NCBI GenBank assembly: GCA_964522015.1
Contig: CAZFST010000028.1
Span: forward strand, 1 to 62,960
DNA: 62,960 bases
Source of the DNA: QQWI01 sp964522015
Lineage (GTDB): Bacteria; Bacillota; Clostridia; Peptostreptococcales; Acidaminobacteraceae
Direction of reading: 5' to 3'
In this document: in pieces, positions 27,214-35,798 of the stretch
Layout of the letters: each line of letters starts with the position of its first letter
Numbering within the stretch: position 1 is the first letter of the stretch
Program-made: the position numbers and the translations under genes
Notes under the pieces: model-generated
What the model was told of the DNA's origin: nothing
What the model saw: the letters and a program-made list of their open reading frames with translations, nothing else
Databases searched by the model: none

Positions 27214-29322
27214 CTAGATTTTGATCACCGATAAAATACAAACAAGATCTTCGCTTCGCTTTTGTGTCTCCAGGGCTTCTTCCTGGATGGTTTCTGAGCT
27301 AATTGCAATCAAAGTAGCTGCTTTAGCGATATCAGCCGCCGAAGAGGTACCCCCTTGAACCCGTTCAGCCATTAGTGACGTGGACTCGTGTATGGATTCC
27401 ACTGAGCTAAACAATTCTTGAGTTGTCGCACTTAAATCAACTGAAAGATCATAGAAGCTTTTTGCACTAGATGCAAATTGATCTCCAACACCTTCTAAAA
27501 GCTGATAATCAATCATAACCTTTTCTTCGATAAAATCCAACATATCTTGAGAATTTGAGGACAAGGACTGAACTGAGTTGAGAATTACTGATGTGATTTT
27601 TTTAATTTCACCCACAGTCATCTGTGACTGCTCAGCGAGTTTTCGAATTTCCTCAGCAACTACAGAAAATCCTTTGCCAGCATCACCAGCGCGGGCTGCT
27701 TCTATGGCGGCATTGAGGGCTAAAAGATTGGTTTGTGTTGCAATGCCAAGAATCGCTTCAGAAAGCTGTGTAATATGGTGCACATTTTGCGCATCCTCTA
27801 TTGCTGCTTTAAGTTGCTGCTCAGTATGGGTATACATATCAGCTGCTTGTTTAATAGCCTCTTGTGCTTGTGTTTTTATTTGATCAGCTGTCCCATGTAT
27901 ATCTGAAGCTAAACTTGCACCGGCTTCAGCTCTTCTTGCAAGGCTAGAAACGGCTACCGTCATTTCAGAAGTACTCATCGAAACCCCAGTTGCCTGGTCA
28001 TTTGCTTCTTCCATCCCCGCTGCAAGTTCTTCAGTGGTTGCAGATATTTCTTGCAACTGACTATTCATCCCTTCAATATTGGTCTCAAGGCGCTTCACAG
28101 AAACATGGGTACTTTCACTGACCTGTAAAATATCAGTCACAATATTTGTAAGGGTGCTTTTCATTTTAACAGCTGAACTGACTAAACTTGCAATTTCTCC
28201 ACCCTGCTTTTCCAGAGTCTTCGGCAAGTTTACTGTAAGTTCTAGATTTCCGATGGCGATTAGATAATCGGCTATCATTTTTAATGGCTTTAATAAAATT
28301 GGTACAATAATAATAATGGCAATCATGATCAAGATAAAGATGCTAACAAGTATCAACTGCAAAGTATTTCTCAATGTATTATAATTTTTTAAAAGATGAG
28401 ATTCTTTAATGACGGTGATATAAGACCATTTATCTTCTTGACCGTTTAAGGAGATTGGCGAAAAAACCTTGATAGCACCTTCCGAAGTACCCGCAGCATT
28501 AGATTTATAGAAAAAGCTTTCTCCCTTGTTTGTCGCTTTAATTGCTTCAAGGCTTTTAGGATCGTAAGAGCCAAGATTTTTACCAATTAATTCAGGCTGC
28601 GTACCATGAGCAATAATCATATTGTTCTGGTCAATAATCCCTGAAAATTGTTCCTTTGAACTATTTGAATTCACTTGTTCTTGAAACCTAGTCATGTCAA
28701 TATCAACACCCGCAACACCAGCAAATACACCTTGGCTATTATATAAGGGCATCGCTAAACTGACCACAATGACATCTTTGCCGTCTATCTCTTCTATATA
28801 CGGTTGTATTAAAGTCAACGCTTGATTACTTTTAGGCAATTTATAATAATCTTGAGTCGAGTCCCATTGGTAATCCCCTGGTTCCAGTAACATGATTTCG
28901 CCATCAACTTTTGAAAAACAAGTACTTAATCTTCCGTTGTTATCGCTGCTGACATCCCCAATATTCTCGGAGTCTAATCCAAACTGGTCTGGTTCCCCTA
29001 AAACCCAGAGTCCGGTGATGTAATCGGCATCCTCTAAGGTGCCTTTCATATAATCAATAATAGCACTTCTGTTATTTTCACCATCAAGCAATTGAGACTG
29101 AGAGAAATCAACCAATTGTGATACATAAATGCCACTGCTCTGTAGATCTTTTTCTATTAATGCTGCATTTCCTTTTGAGCATAATGTAGCTGTTTGAACC
29201 GCAGAATCATAAGAAAAGCTACCTACCTCTTTTAATGTGACAAGAGCCAGTCCACTAAATAAAACTAACAACAGCATCCCAATCACTAAAGAAATTCTTG
29301 TTCCAATCTTTAACTTGTGCAT
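27214..29322 (-). CDS. methyl-accepting chemotaxis protein, dCache_1 type
   Basis: 702 aa. TM1 about 9-29; large dCache sensor (SKEQFSGIIDQNNMIIAHG, FAGVAGVDIDMTRF); TM2 with a long hydrophobic run (LVSIFILIMIAIIIIVPILL, about 320-345); HAMP; signalling hairpin TQTNLLALNAAIEAARAGDA and VVAEEIRKLAEQS. No terminal pentapeptide. It overlaps the end of the HD-GYP gene by 13 bp, so receptor and c-di-GMP phosphodiesterase are coupled. Separate from the che operon, yet probably signals through the same CheA. Confidence 0.92.
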   Translation of the reverse strand: MHKLKIGTRISLVIGMLLLVLFSGLALVTLKEVGSFSYDSAVQTATLCSKGNAALIEKDLQSSGIYVSQLVDFSQSQLLDGENNRSAIIDYMKGTLEDADYITGLWVLGEPDQFGLDSENIGDVSSDNNGRLSTCFSKVDGEIMLLEPGDYQWDSTQDYYKLPKSNQALTLIQPYIEEIDGKDVIVVSLAMPLYNSQGVFAGVAGVDIDMTRFQEQVNSNSSKEQFSGIIDQNNMIIAHGTQPELIGKNLGSYDPKSLEAIKATNKGESFFYKSNAAGTSEGAIKVFSPISLNGQEDKWSYITVIKESHLLKNYNTLRNTLQLILVSIFILIMIAIIIIVPILLKPLKMIADYLIAIGNLELTVNLPKTLEKQGGEIASLVSSAVKMKSTLTNIVTDILQVSESTHVSVKRLETNIEGMNSQLQEISATTEELAAGMEEANDQATGVSMSTSEMTVAVSSLARRAEAGASLASDIHGTADQIKTQAQEAIKQAADMYTHTEQQLKAAIEDAQNVHHITQLSEAILGIATQTNLLALNAAIEAARAGDAGKGFSVVAEEIRKLAEQSQMTVGEIKKITSVILNSVQSLSSNSQDMLDFIEEKVMIDYQLLEGVGDQFASSAKSFYDLSVDLSATTQELFSSVESIHESTSLMAERVQGGTSSAADIAKAATLIAISSETIQEEALETQKRSEDLVCILSVIKI

Positions 29323-31025
29323 TTTTCTGTCCTTTCATCACAGCATTCAGTAAGTGCTGTTGTCATCATGCTGATAAAATGATTTGCTAAGTTGGTGTCA
29401 AATTGTGTTCCTTTATATTTTTCAATTTCATAAAGTGCTTCTTTAGTTGAAAATGGTGCTTCACGGTAAGGGCGACTACTGGTCATCGCATCAAAAGAAT
29501 CCGCAATTGCCAGGATTTTTGCACAGGGTAGAATTTCAGAGTCGGAAAGATTATTGGGGTAACCCTTGCCATCAATTCGCTCGTGATGCTGAAGCAGAAT
29601 TTGACGACTATTTTCTAAAAAATGGACCCCATCTAAAATAGCGGAACCAATTACCGGATGCACCTTTATATGAGCAAATTCATCCTCTGTCAATCGGTTG
29701 GCTTTCCCTATGATGCCATCTGGTATGCCTACTTTCCCAATATCATGCAAGATACTAGCAAATTCCAAGTCGCGAATAGCCTCTTCACTAAACTCAAGGC
29801 GTTTAGCTAAGGATAATGCATAACCGCTGACCCGATCACAATGGCCACGGGTATAAGGATCTTTAGCCTCAATGGCATTGGCTAAAGATCGGACAGTGGC
29901 AACATAGCCGGCGTGCATTTGATTGATGGTCTGGACTCTTTCTCCATTGGCTTTGTCCAATTGATCAAGCATTTGATCTAAAGCCCTTCCGATTTCACCG
30001 ACCTCATCTAGGGTCTTCAAATTACTTCTCACAGGTTGCCCCCCAACACCAATAGCTTCTATGGTATTCATCAAGGTATTAAGGGGTTTCACAATGATTC
30101 TGCTAGAGAAAACCCCAGCGTGTAATAGCACAAATGTCACCATTAGAATCGTCACTAAGACTAAAAGCATAAGATTTTTAAATAATTCACTGGTGTTGAT
30201 GATCTGAAATCCAATCAATGTCCACCCTAAGGTAGGGATAGATTCACAGGTATAGACATAATCTTGATTACCAAATCGCAACTTACCCTGAATCGAATGA
30301 GTACCTAATATTAAAGGGATCAGTGGATCGTTGGGTGGATTATGGGCCATACAGATTGGATTTGAATGAGCAATCATATGCTGATCTTTATCCAGTAACA
30401 CTAAAGCACCTTGATTATTTTGATTCGTATCCCTGAGCATTTGAGAAAGTGCACTTAACTTGAAATCGATGCCCATTACCCCAATAATACGATTTTCTCT
30501 CAGTACAGCCTTTGAGAGCGTCATCACAATCGTGTCCTTGTTACCAATATCAAAATAAGGCGAACTCCAAATCACATCGCTAGGATGATTGAATCCATCT
30601 TGATACCACTGCCTTTCACGACCATCATAATTTGGTGGCATAGACTTAGCATCAGGGTATCCGTTTAGAAAACCGTCACTGGCAGAACCAAAATAGATGC
30701 TATTGATGGCGTGATAGATTTGCATATAATTTTTCCACTCTAAATTCAGCGCTTTAAGACTTTCATTCTGGGGTGTCGTAAGATTCAATTCAGAGGTTAA
30801 CCGTGGATCCGCTGACCAACACAACAAGGCCTTTTCAATATCCTCAAGCCGTCTTTTCAAATGGTAATCATGGACATTTTTAACGGTGTCATAATTTTTC
30901 TGAGCTCGATCATCTACAATTTTTGTGGCTAAATAACGGTAAGCAAAAAAACTTAACAGAATACCATAAAGACATATGAGCAAAGCGAAGGCAAGACCCA
31001 GTTTTTGGCTTACTCTCAATTTCAT
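29310..31025 (-). CDS. membrane-bound HD-GYP cyclic-di-GMP phosphodiesterase with dCache sensor
   Basis: 571 aa from ATG 31025 (AAGGAAG 8 nt upstream; the upstream in-frame TTG 31046 overlaps it). TM1 near the N-terminus; extracellular dCache (DGRERQWYQDGF, IGVMGIDFKL); TM2 about 280-300; HAMP; HD-GYP domain with H427-D428 (ILHDIGKVGIPD), HHERIDGKGYP and SRPYREA. All metal and GYP signature residues are present, so it should hydrolyse c-di-GMP to GMP or pGpG in response to an outside ligand. Followed by a coupled chemoreceptor. Confidence 0.92.
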   Translation of the reverse strand: MKLRVSQKLGLAFALLICLYGILLSFFAYRYLATKIVDDRAQKNYDTVKNVHDYHLKRRLEDIEKALLCWSADPRLTSELNLTTPQNESLKALNLEWKNYMQIYHAINSIYFGSASDGFLNGYPDAKSMPPNYDGRERQWYQDGFNHPSDVIWSSPYFDIGNKDTIVMTLSKAVLRENRIIGVMGIDFKLSALSQMLRDTNQNNQGALVLLDKDQHMIAHSNPICMAHNPPNDPLIPLILGTHSIQGKLRFGNQDYVYTCESIPTLGWTLIGFQIINTSELFKNLMLLVLVTILMVTFVLLHAGVFSSRIIVKPLNTLMNTIEAIGVGGQPVRSNLKTLDEVGEIGRALDQMLDQLDKANGERVQTINQMHAGYVATVRSLANAIEAKDPYTRGHCDRVSGYALSLAKRLEFSEEAIRDLEFASILHDIGKVGIPDGIIGKANRLTEDEFAHIKVHPVIGSAILDGVHFLENSRQILLQHHERIDGKGYPNNLSDSEILPCAKILAIADSFDAMTSSRPYREAPFSTKEALYEIEKYKGTQFDTNLANHFISMMTTALTECCDERTEKCTS

Positions 31026-31280
31026 AAAGTTTACTTCCTTTTTCAATCCTCATTAATTATCATCTGTAAGCTGATTACACAAGCGATGAAACCTCCTGAT
31101 AAACATGATATATATCACCAATGTTATCATTATAACTAATTATTTGGAAATTGTATTCCCATTTATTCGGGTATGACAAAATATTAACATCTTTGCAATC
31201 AAAAATATTCGCGAAATATTCGCAGGTATCAATAAAGCACTGAATTTCTCGATATACCTCAATATAACCTAAAAAGTACA

Positions 31281-31312
31281 AAAGCCAGATGCGAGCTTCC
31301 ATCTGGCTTTTC
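31281..31312 (-). terminator. terminator of the two-component operon
   Basis: AAAGCCAGATG, 8-nt loop, CATCTGGCTTT, then TTTTGTACTTTTT on the minus strand, just past the kinase stop (31324). From here to ATG 31025 are 250 bp with no convincing gene; a minus-strand TATAAT (about 31131) may serve the HD-GYP gene. Confidence 0.85.
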
Positions 31313-31323
31313 TGCTTATTATC

Positions 31324-32718
31324 TCAGCTCCTTAGCCAAGCACTATCAATGCGCAGGCCCCCTTGGGGGCTCTTTTGAGCTGTGATTTTCCCTCCGTGGG
31401 CTTGGACAATTTCACTGACGATGGCAAGTCCTAAACCGCTGCCTTCGCTTTGTACTAGGGTACTGGTACCCCGATAATAGCGGGTAAAAATTCGGGTAAG
31501 GTCTTCATCTTTGACACCTACCCCGTCATCCTCAACAATCAAATGTATCCACTCTGGATCACCATCGTCCACATGGACGTTGACGGTGACCGGTTCGTGA
31601 TTATGGGAAAAACTATTTTGTACTAGATTTAAGAGTACCCGCTTAAAGAGGTGGCAGTCCACTGTGGTAACCACCACCTCATTTGTGTAGGTAAAGGCCA
31701 CAGTGTGCTTTGAATAGTTTACATGGGATTTATCAAGGACATCAATCAGGCCTTCTTTTATTTCGGCAATTAGGTTGACGGATTCTAACTTCAGGGTTTT
31801 AGGGTGGTGTCTTAGTCGGGTGGCTAAATTTAAATCAGCCAAAAGGGTTTTAATATAAGTCCCCTTGTCTTTTAGCACCTGAGCATAATGAACACGCTCG
31901 TCTTGGGTTAAAGGGTAATCAAGATCCCCAATCAACTCCCCATACCCCATGATAGAGGTCAAAGGGGTTTTGATATCATGGGATAAATTTGAAATCCATT
32001 CTTCCCGGGTGGCATCTGCCATGTCACGATCTTGATGAGCGATTTCCAACTGCTTAGCCAGCTGATTCATGGCTTCATCAACCGGAATATAGAGCCCCTT
32101 CTCTGGCATCCTATTTTGATAAATCCCTTTTGAAAGATTTAAAATACCCTCAATCATACGGTAGATGGGACGACTGATACTATGGGTGTAAATGTAACTG
32201 AGCATCAAGAGTAGCAATAGATTCATCCCTATTAGCCAATACAGGTTATAGGCAGTACCCACCTGCTTAACATCGTAGGTATATTGATTACGCTTAACAA
32301 CCCCCGAATCTAATAACATCACCACTGTATAGGTTTTTCCGTGGATTTCAGTGGCTTCAAAAAACGCCGTATTGCCTTCATTCTCGTACAGTGCCACCAA
32401 ACTAACAGGGTTATAAACTGTTTCAAGGTTCACTGGAACGTTAAAGCGAAGGGCTTCTACTAGATTTTCATCTAGGAGTTGAACCCCGATTCCCCTCTTA
32501 GCAAGCGATGCCTCTAGTGCTTGATCTATTTCTAGTTGCCCCTTCTGATTGGTCTCAATGCCATTTGAAATTTCACTCATTAGCGGTGCAGGGTTAAAGT
32601 TATAGAGTTCTCCCTCCTTGTAAACATAACTGCGCATATATAAAACATTGATCACCACTATTAATAAGCAGGCAATAAAAAATGACCCCGCATAATGAAG
32701 CATCAGTTTTACTCTCAT
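31324..32718 (-). CDS. sensor histidine kinase of a two-component system
   Basis: 464 aa from ATG 32718 (GGAGGGGCC upstream), overlapping the regulator stop by ATGA. TM1 about 8-30, extracellular sensor of about 135 residues with no named fold, TM2 about 175-195, HAMP-like segment, HisKA with phospho-acceptor H247 (SNLSHDIKTPLTSIMGY), and HATPase with N box (NLVQNSFSHN), DDGVGV and GSGLGLAIV. It phosphorylates the adjacent OmpR-type regulator. Signal unknown. Confidence 0.92.
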   Translation of the reverse strand: MRVKLMLHYAGSFFIACLLIVVINVLYMRSYVYKEGELYNFNPAPLMSEISNGIETNQKGQLEIDQALEASLAKRGIGVQLLDENLVEALRFNVPVNLETVYNPVSLVALYENEGNTAFFEATEIHGKTYTVVMLLDSGVVKRNQYTYDVKQVGTAYNLYWLIGMNLLLLLMLSYIYTHSISRPIYRMIEGILNLSKGIYQNRMPEKGLYIPVDEAMNQLAKQLEIAHQDRDMADATREEWISNLSHDIKTPLTSIMGYGELIGDLDYPLTQDERVHYAQVLKDKGTYIKTLLADLNLATRLRHHPKTLKLESVNLIAEIKEGLIDVLDKSHVNYSKHTVAFTYTNEVVVTTVDCHLFKRVLLNLVQNSFSHNHEPVTVNVHVDDGDPEWIHLIVEDDGVGVKDEDLTRIFTRYYRGTSTLVQSEGSGLGLAIVSEIVQAHGGKITAQKSPQGGLRIDSAWLRS

Positions 32719-33569
32719 GGCCCCTCCTTGTTCAAAACAAACCTGTACCCAAGACCTATCACGGTTTGGATCCACTTAGGACTAGAAGGGTCCTCTTCAA
32801 TCTTCAAGCGAATCTTGCGAATGTGCACAGAAATTGTATTATCAAAGCCTGCAAAATCCTCACCCCATACCCCTAGGCATATTTGCTCCTTACTGAGAAT
32901 TCGGTTAGGATGCTGGGCCAGAAACAATAGTAACTTATGCTCCTTAGCTGTAAAATCCAAGAGTTCTCCGGCTTTTCGCACCTCCCCTGAATCAAAGTCG
33001 ATCGACAATTGACCAAATCGCAGAGGGGGGTGCTGCGTTCCCAGGGGTGACTGTGTTCCCAGGGGTGGCTGCGTTCCCTGGGGTAGCTGCGTTCCCTGGG
33101 GTAGCTGTATTCCTGGGGGGGACTGTGTTCCAAGTGGCACCTGTAATGAGCTAGCCCCCAAGGCTGAGCTCTTAAGTCGGGCTTTCACACGGTAAACCAC
33201 CTCCTTAGGACTAAAGGGTTTTGTTATATAATCTTCAGCGCCAAGGGCAAATCCTAAAAGTCGATCCACCTCATCATCTTTAGCAGAAATAAACAAAATG
33301 GGCACCTTTTTTAACTGCTGAAGCTCAGTAAAAAGCTCGTAGCCATTGCCATCAGGCAACATGATATCCAGTAGCACCAAATCTGGCATCAAACGCTTAA
33401 AGGTTTCTAGCCCTTCTTTTGCAGTGAAAACCGTATGAACATGATCAAAGCCCTCCCGCTTTAAAACGGTACTCAGGAGAGTTGCAATATCTTGTTCATC
33501 ATCTATAATCAGTATTTTGGACATATTTAAGCCACTAGACGCCCCACTGGTGTTTAACCTATTTGTCAT
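32715..33569 (-). CDS. OmpR-family response regulator with a repeat-expanded linker
   Basis: 284 aa from ATG 33569 (GGAGG 8 nt upstream). Receiver domain (KILIIDDEQDIATLL, phospho-acceptor in LVLLDIMLPDGNG, YITKPF) and a C-terminal winged helix (WGEDFAGFDNTISVHIRKIR). The linker between them has six hexapeptides of P(L/Q/P)G(T/I)Q type, about 36 residues, far longer than usual. Pairs with the kinase that follows. Two 11-bp direct repeats in the divergent region are a plausible binding site. Confidence 0.92.
   Translation of the reverse strand: MTNRLNTSGASSGLNMSKILIIDDEQDIATLLSTVLKREGFDHVHTVFTAKEGLETFKRLMPDLVLLDIMLPDGNGYELFTELQQLKKVPILFISAKDDEVDRLLGFALGAEDYITKPFSPKEVVYRVKARLKSSALGASSLQVPLGTQSPPGIQLPQGTQLPQGTQPPLGTQSPLGTQHPPLRFGQLSIDFDSGEVRKAGELLDFTAKEHKLLLFLAQHPNRILSKEQICLGVWGEDFAGFDNTISVHIRKIRLKIEEDPSSPKWIQTVIGLGYRFVLNKEGP
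33031..33146 (-). repeat. 18-bp tandem repeats in the response regulator linker
   Basis: Six imperfect 18-bp units around the core CTGCGTTCCCTGGGGTAG (plus strand) encode VPLGTQ-SPPGIQ-LPQGTQ-LPQGTQ-PPLGTQ-SPLGTQ. Two neighbouring copies are identical. The unit keeps the frame. Confidence 0.9.
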
Positions 33570-33645
33570 GAGCACATCCTCCATTTATAAAAAATTATAT
33601 CACAGCTTAAATCTCTCGTATCAATCTTTAAGTACCCAACAAAAA

Positions 33646-33667
33646 TTTAAGATGGATTTAAGATGGG
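33646..33667. promoter_or_regulatory. 11-bp direct repeats, candidate OmpR-family operator
   Basis: TTTAAGATGGA and TTTAAGATGGG lie head to tail (10 of 11 identical), with a weaker third copy, CTTAGGAACAA, after them. An 11-bp period is what OmpR-family dimers bind. Located between the regulator gene and the divergent membrane protein gene (start 33765). Confidence 0.5.
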
Positions 33668-33764
33668 CTTAGGAACAACTTCAGATGGCTCTTGTACACT
33701 GGATACAGATGAGAGCTGTGTACTCACCGGAACCAACATCAGCAGATTACAAAAGGAGATCAAA

Positions 33765-34433
33765 ATGCAAGCAATTATGGAACCTATTTTTCACATCGGT
33801 TATCTGACCACCGTCATTTTTTTAGGTCTACAAATGATTTTCAAGTCTAAAGACAACACCTTCTTTAAATGGTTTGGGGTCATGGCCGTGATACTTGGAT
33901 TTGGCGACGCTTTCCACTTGATTCCAAGAATCATCGCCCTATGGACCACCGGTTTTGAAAGCCACGCCGCTTCACTGGGCTTTGGCAAATTCGTGACCTC
34001 TATCACCATGACAGTGTTCTACTTAATCCTCTATAGCCTGTGGAAAAAGCGATTTAACATTGGTCAAGTCCCTAAACTAGATATCCTCATGTGGCTCCTT
34101 GCTACAGTGCGGATTTCCCTTTGTTTCTTCCCACAAAACCAGTGGTTTATCTACGAATCGTCCATCACATGGGGCATTTACCGCAACATCCCCTTCGCCA
34201 TTATGGGCATCATCATGATCGTCCTTTTCTACCGAAGCGGTCAGCAACACAAGGATAGCAACGCAAAAAAAATAGCCCTAGCAGTGGTTTTATCCTTCGG
34301 ATTTTATGTCCCTGTAGTGCTCTGGGCCCAGGTCAGTATGCTTATTGGCATGTTGATGATTCCAAAAACATTAGCCTATTTATGGGTTGTGTTTATTGGA
34401 TATGGTGAGTTCAAACAGTTTATCAAGTCATAA
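33765..34433 (+). CDS. polytopic membrane protein, unknown function
   Basis: 222 aa from ATG 33765 (AAAAGGAG upstream; an in-frame extension to 33663 would run through the operator-like repeats). Seven predicted helices with short loops; no family recognised. Notable residues: LGFGDAFHLIPR in helix 2-3 with a conserved-looking Asp and His. Divergent from the two-component system and with its candidate operator next to it, it is the likely target of that system. No partner in an operon; followed by its own terminator. Confidence 0.75.
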   Translation: MQAIMEPIFHIGYLTTVIFLGLQMIFKSKDNTFFKWFGVMAVILGFGDAFHLIPRIIALWTTGFESHAASLGFGKFVTSITMTVFYLILYSLWKKRFNIGQVPKLDILMWLLATVRISLCFFPQNQWFIYESSITWGIYRNIPFAIMGIIMIVLFYRSGQQHKDSNAKKIALAVVLSFGFYVPVVLWAQVSMLIGMLMIPKTLAYLWVVFIGYGEFKQFIKS

Positions 34434-34457
34434 CAATCAAGCGGTTAAGTCAGAAAG

Positions 34458-34489
34458 GTCAGGTCCGTAACAATGGACCTGACTTTTTG
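34458..34489 (+). terminator. terminator of the polytopic membrane protein gene
   Basis: GTCAGGTCC, 8-nt loop, GGACCTGAC, then TTTTTG. Perfect 9-bp stem. Confidence 0.88.
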
Positions 34490-34561
34490 AGTTTTTGCAT
34501 AACTTTTTAGATTTCGGGTATGAAAATGGCATGCAGTAACCATTAGAGAAAAGAGGTACCT

Positions 34562-35713
34562 ATGTTTGATATAAGGACCGTGCTCATTTTAACAGTGGTA
34601 TATAATTTTTTGTTAGGAATCGCCATCTTTCTATATAATCATAAAAAAAAGTACCCACATAATGCAAGATTTGCTTTGGGCATGATGCTGATTGGTTCAG
34701 GCTTTTTATTGCTGAGTCTACGTGACTTCATTGACCAGTTTGCGTCGGTCATTTTAAGCAATTCTCTGATCATTATAGGGATTATGCTGCTGTCTAAGGG
34801 TATCGCCATCTACACGCACAAGAAGAAAAACGCTTTATCTTCCATAATGGATGGTGGCATTATAACCTGTTTCATCCTGTCGTATTTATACTTTACTTAT
34901 GTCTCACCCAATATCAATATGCGGATCATCATCATTTCAATGGTTCAAATCCTCTATTTTATAGCAATCATCCGCGCATTATTTAGGCAGAAAAATCCCA
35001 TCATCACAATAGAAAGTCGCTTAGTCAGTTTAATGTTTATTCTCGCCACACTCATTCAAAGTCTTAGAATCTTTTTAACTTTTTACGAACCCCCAATGGC
35101 CAGTTTCATGACAGCCGGATTTATCCATAGCATCTCTGTCATCATCTATCAACTGATGCCATTTAATCTTGCACTGGGTATTTTCTTGATGGATAATGCC
35201 ATCATCAAAAATCAACTAGAAACTCAAGCCATGACAGATGGTTTAACCGAGTTATACAATCGGGTAGCATTTCTGAAAATAGTGACGAGCCAGTGTAAAA
35301 GAACACAAAGACATCAAGATACATTAGCAATCGTCATGTGCGATATTGATTTTTTTAAAGTGGTCAATGATACTTATGGCCATCAAGCAGGGGATCTGAT
35401 TCTTCAACAGATTTCGAAAATTTTTCACGACCATGTTAGAGGCAGTGATGTGATTGGACGCTATGGGGGTGAGGAATTCATCCTTGCTCTGATGGATATC
35501 AACCAGTCTGACCTGGCGCTGCTGCTTGAAAAGGTCAGGGCAAACATTGAAGAGAGCCAGTTCTCTTATGAAGGTAAATCCATAAAAGTGACCATGAGTT
35601 TTGGGGCAACCCTGATTCAAGATGATTTTGATTTGGATGCTGCCATTCGTAGAGCTGATACAGCCCTGTACCAATCAAAGCATGGGGGGCGCAATTGCAT
35701 CAATTACCAATAA
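34562..35713 (+). CDS. membrane-bound diguanylate cyclase (GGDEF)
   Basis: 383 aa. Six or seven N-terminal helices (about 1-215) form a membrane sensor of unknown ligand. The GGDEF domain (about 225-383) has the active motif GGEEF at 302-306, the phosphate loop DIDFFKVVNDTYGHQAGD, and a product-inhibition site R293-x-x-D296, so it should make c-di-GMP from GTP under feedback control. AAAGAGG lies upstream of ATG 34562. Monocistronic, with a strong hairpin after it. Confidence 0.92.
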   Translation: MFDIRTVLILTVVYNFLLGIAIFLYNHKKKYPHNARFALGMMLIGSGFLLLSLRDFIDQFASVILSNSLIIIGIMLLSKGIAIYTHKKKNALSSIMDGGIITCFILSYLYFTYVSPNINMRIIIISMVQILYFIAIIRALFRQKNPIITIESRLVSLMFILATLIQSLRIFLTFYEPPMASFMTAGFIHSISVIIYQLMPFNLALGIFLMDNAIIKNQLETQAMTDGLTELYNRVAFLKIVTSQCKRTQRHQDTLAIVMCDIDFFKVVNDTYGHQAGDLILQQISKIFHDHVRGSDVIGRYGGEEFILALMDINQSDLALLLEKVRANIEESQFSYEGKSIKVTMSFGATLIQDDFDLDAAIRRADTALYQSKHGGRNCINYQ

Positions 35714-35746
35714 TCATGCCTGACAATATGGTTGATGGCATCATGA

Positions 35747-35793
35747 AAAAACGGGGTTAGAAAATGTTTCGTACATTTTCTAACCCCGTTTTT
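35747..35793. terminator. bidirectional terminator
   Basis: A perfect 20-bp stem with a 7-nt loop, A-run on the left and T-run on the right, between convergent genes (GGDEF on +, FecR/lectin lipoprotein on -). Confidence 0.93.
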
Positions 35794-35798
35794 CTGTG

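Noticed and set aside
31075..31302. A 75-codon minus-strand frame after the kinase gene
   Set aside because: It begins inside the kinase terminator, has no ribosome binding site and no recognised domain.
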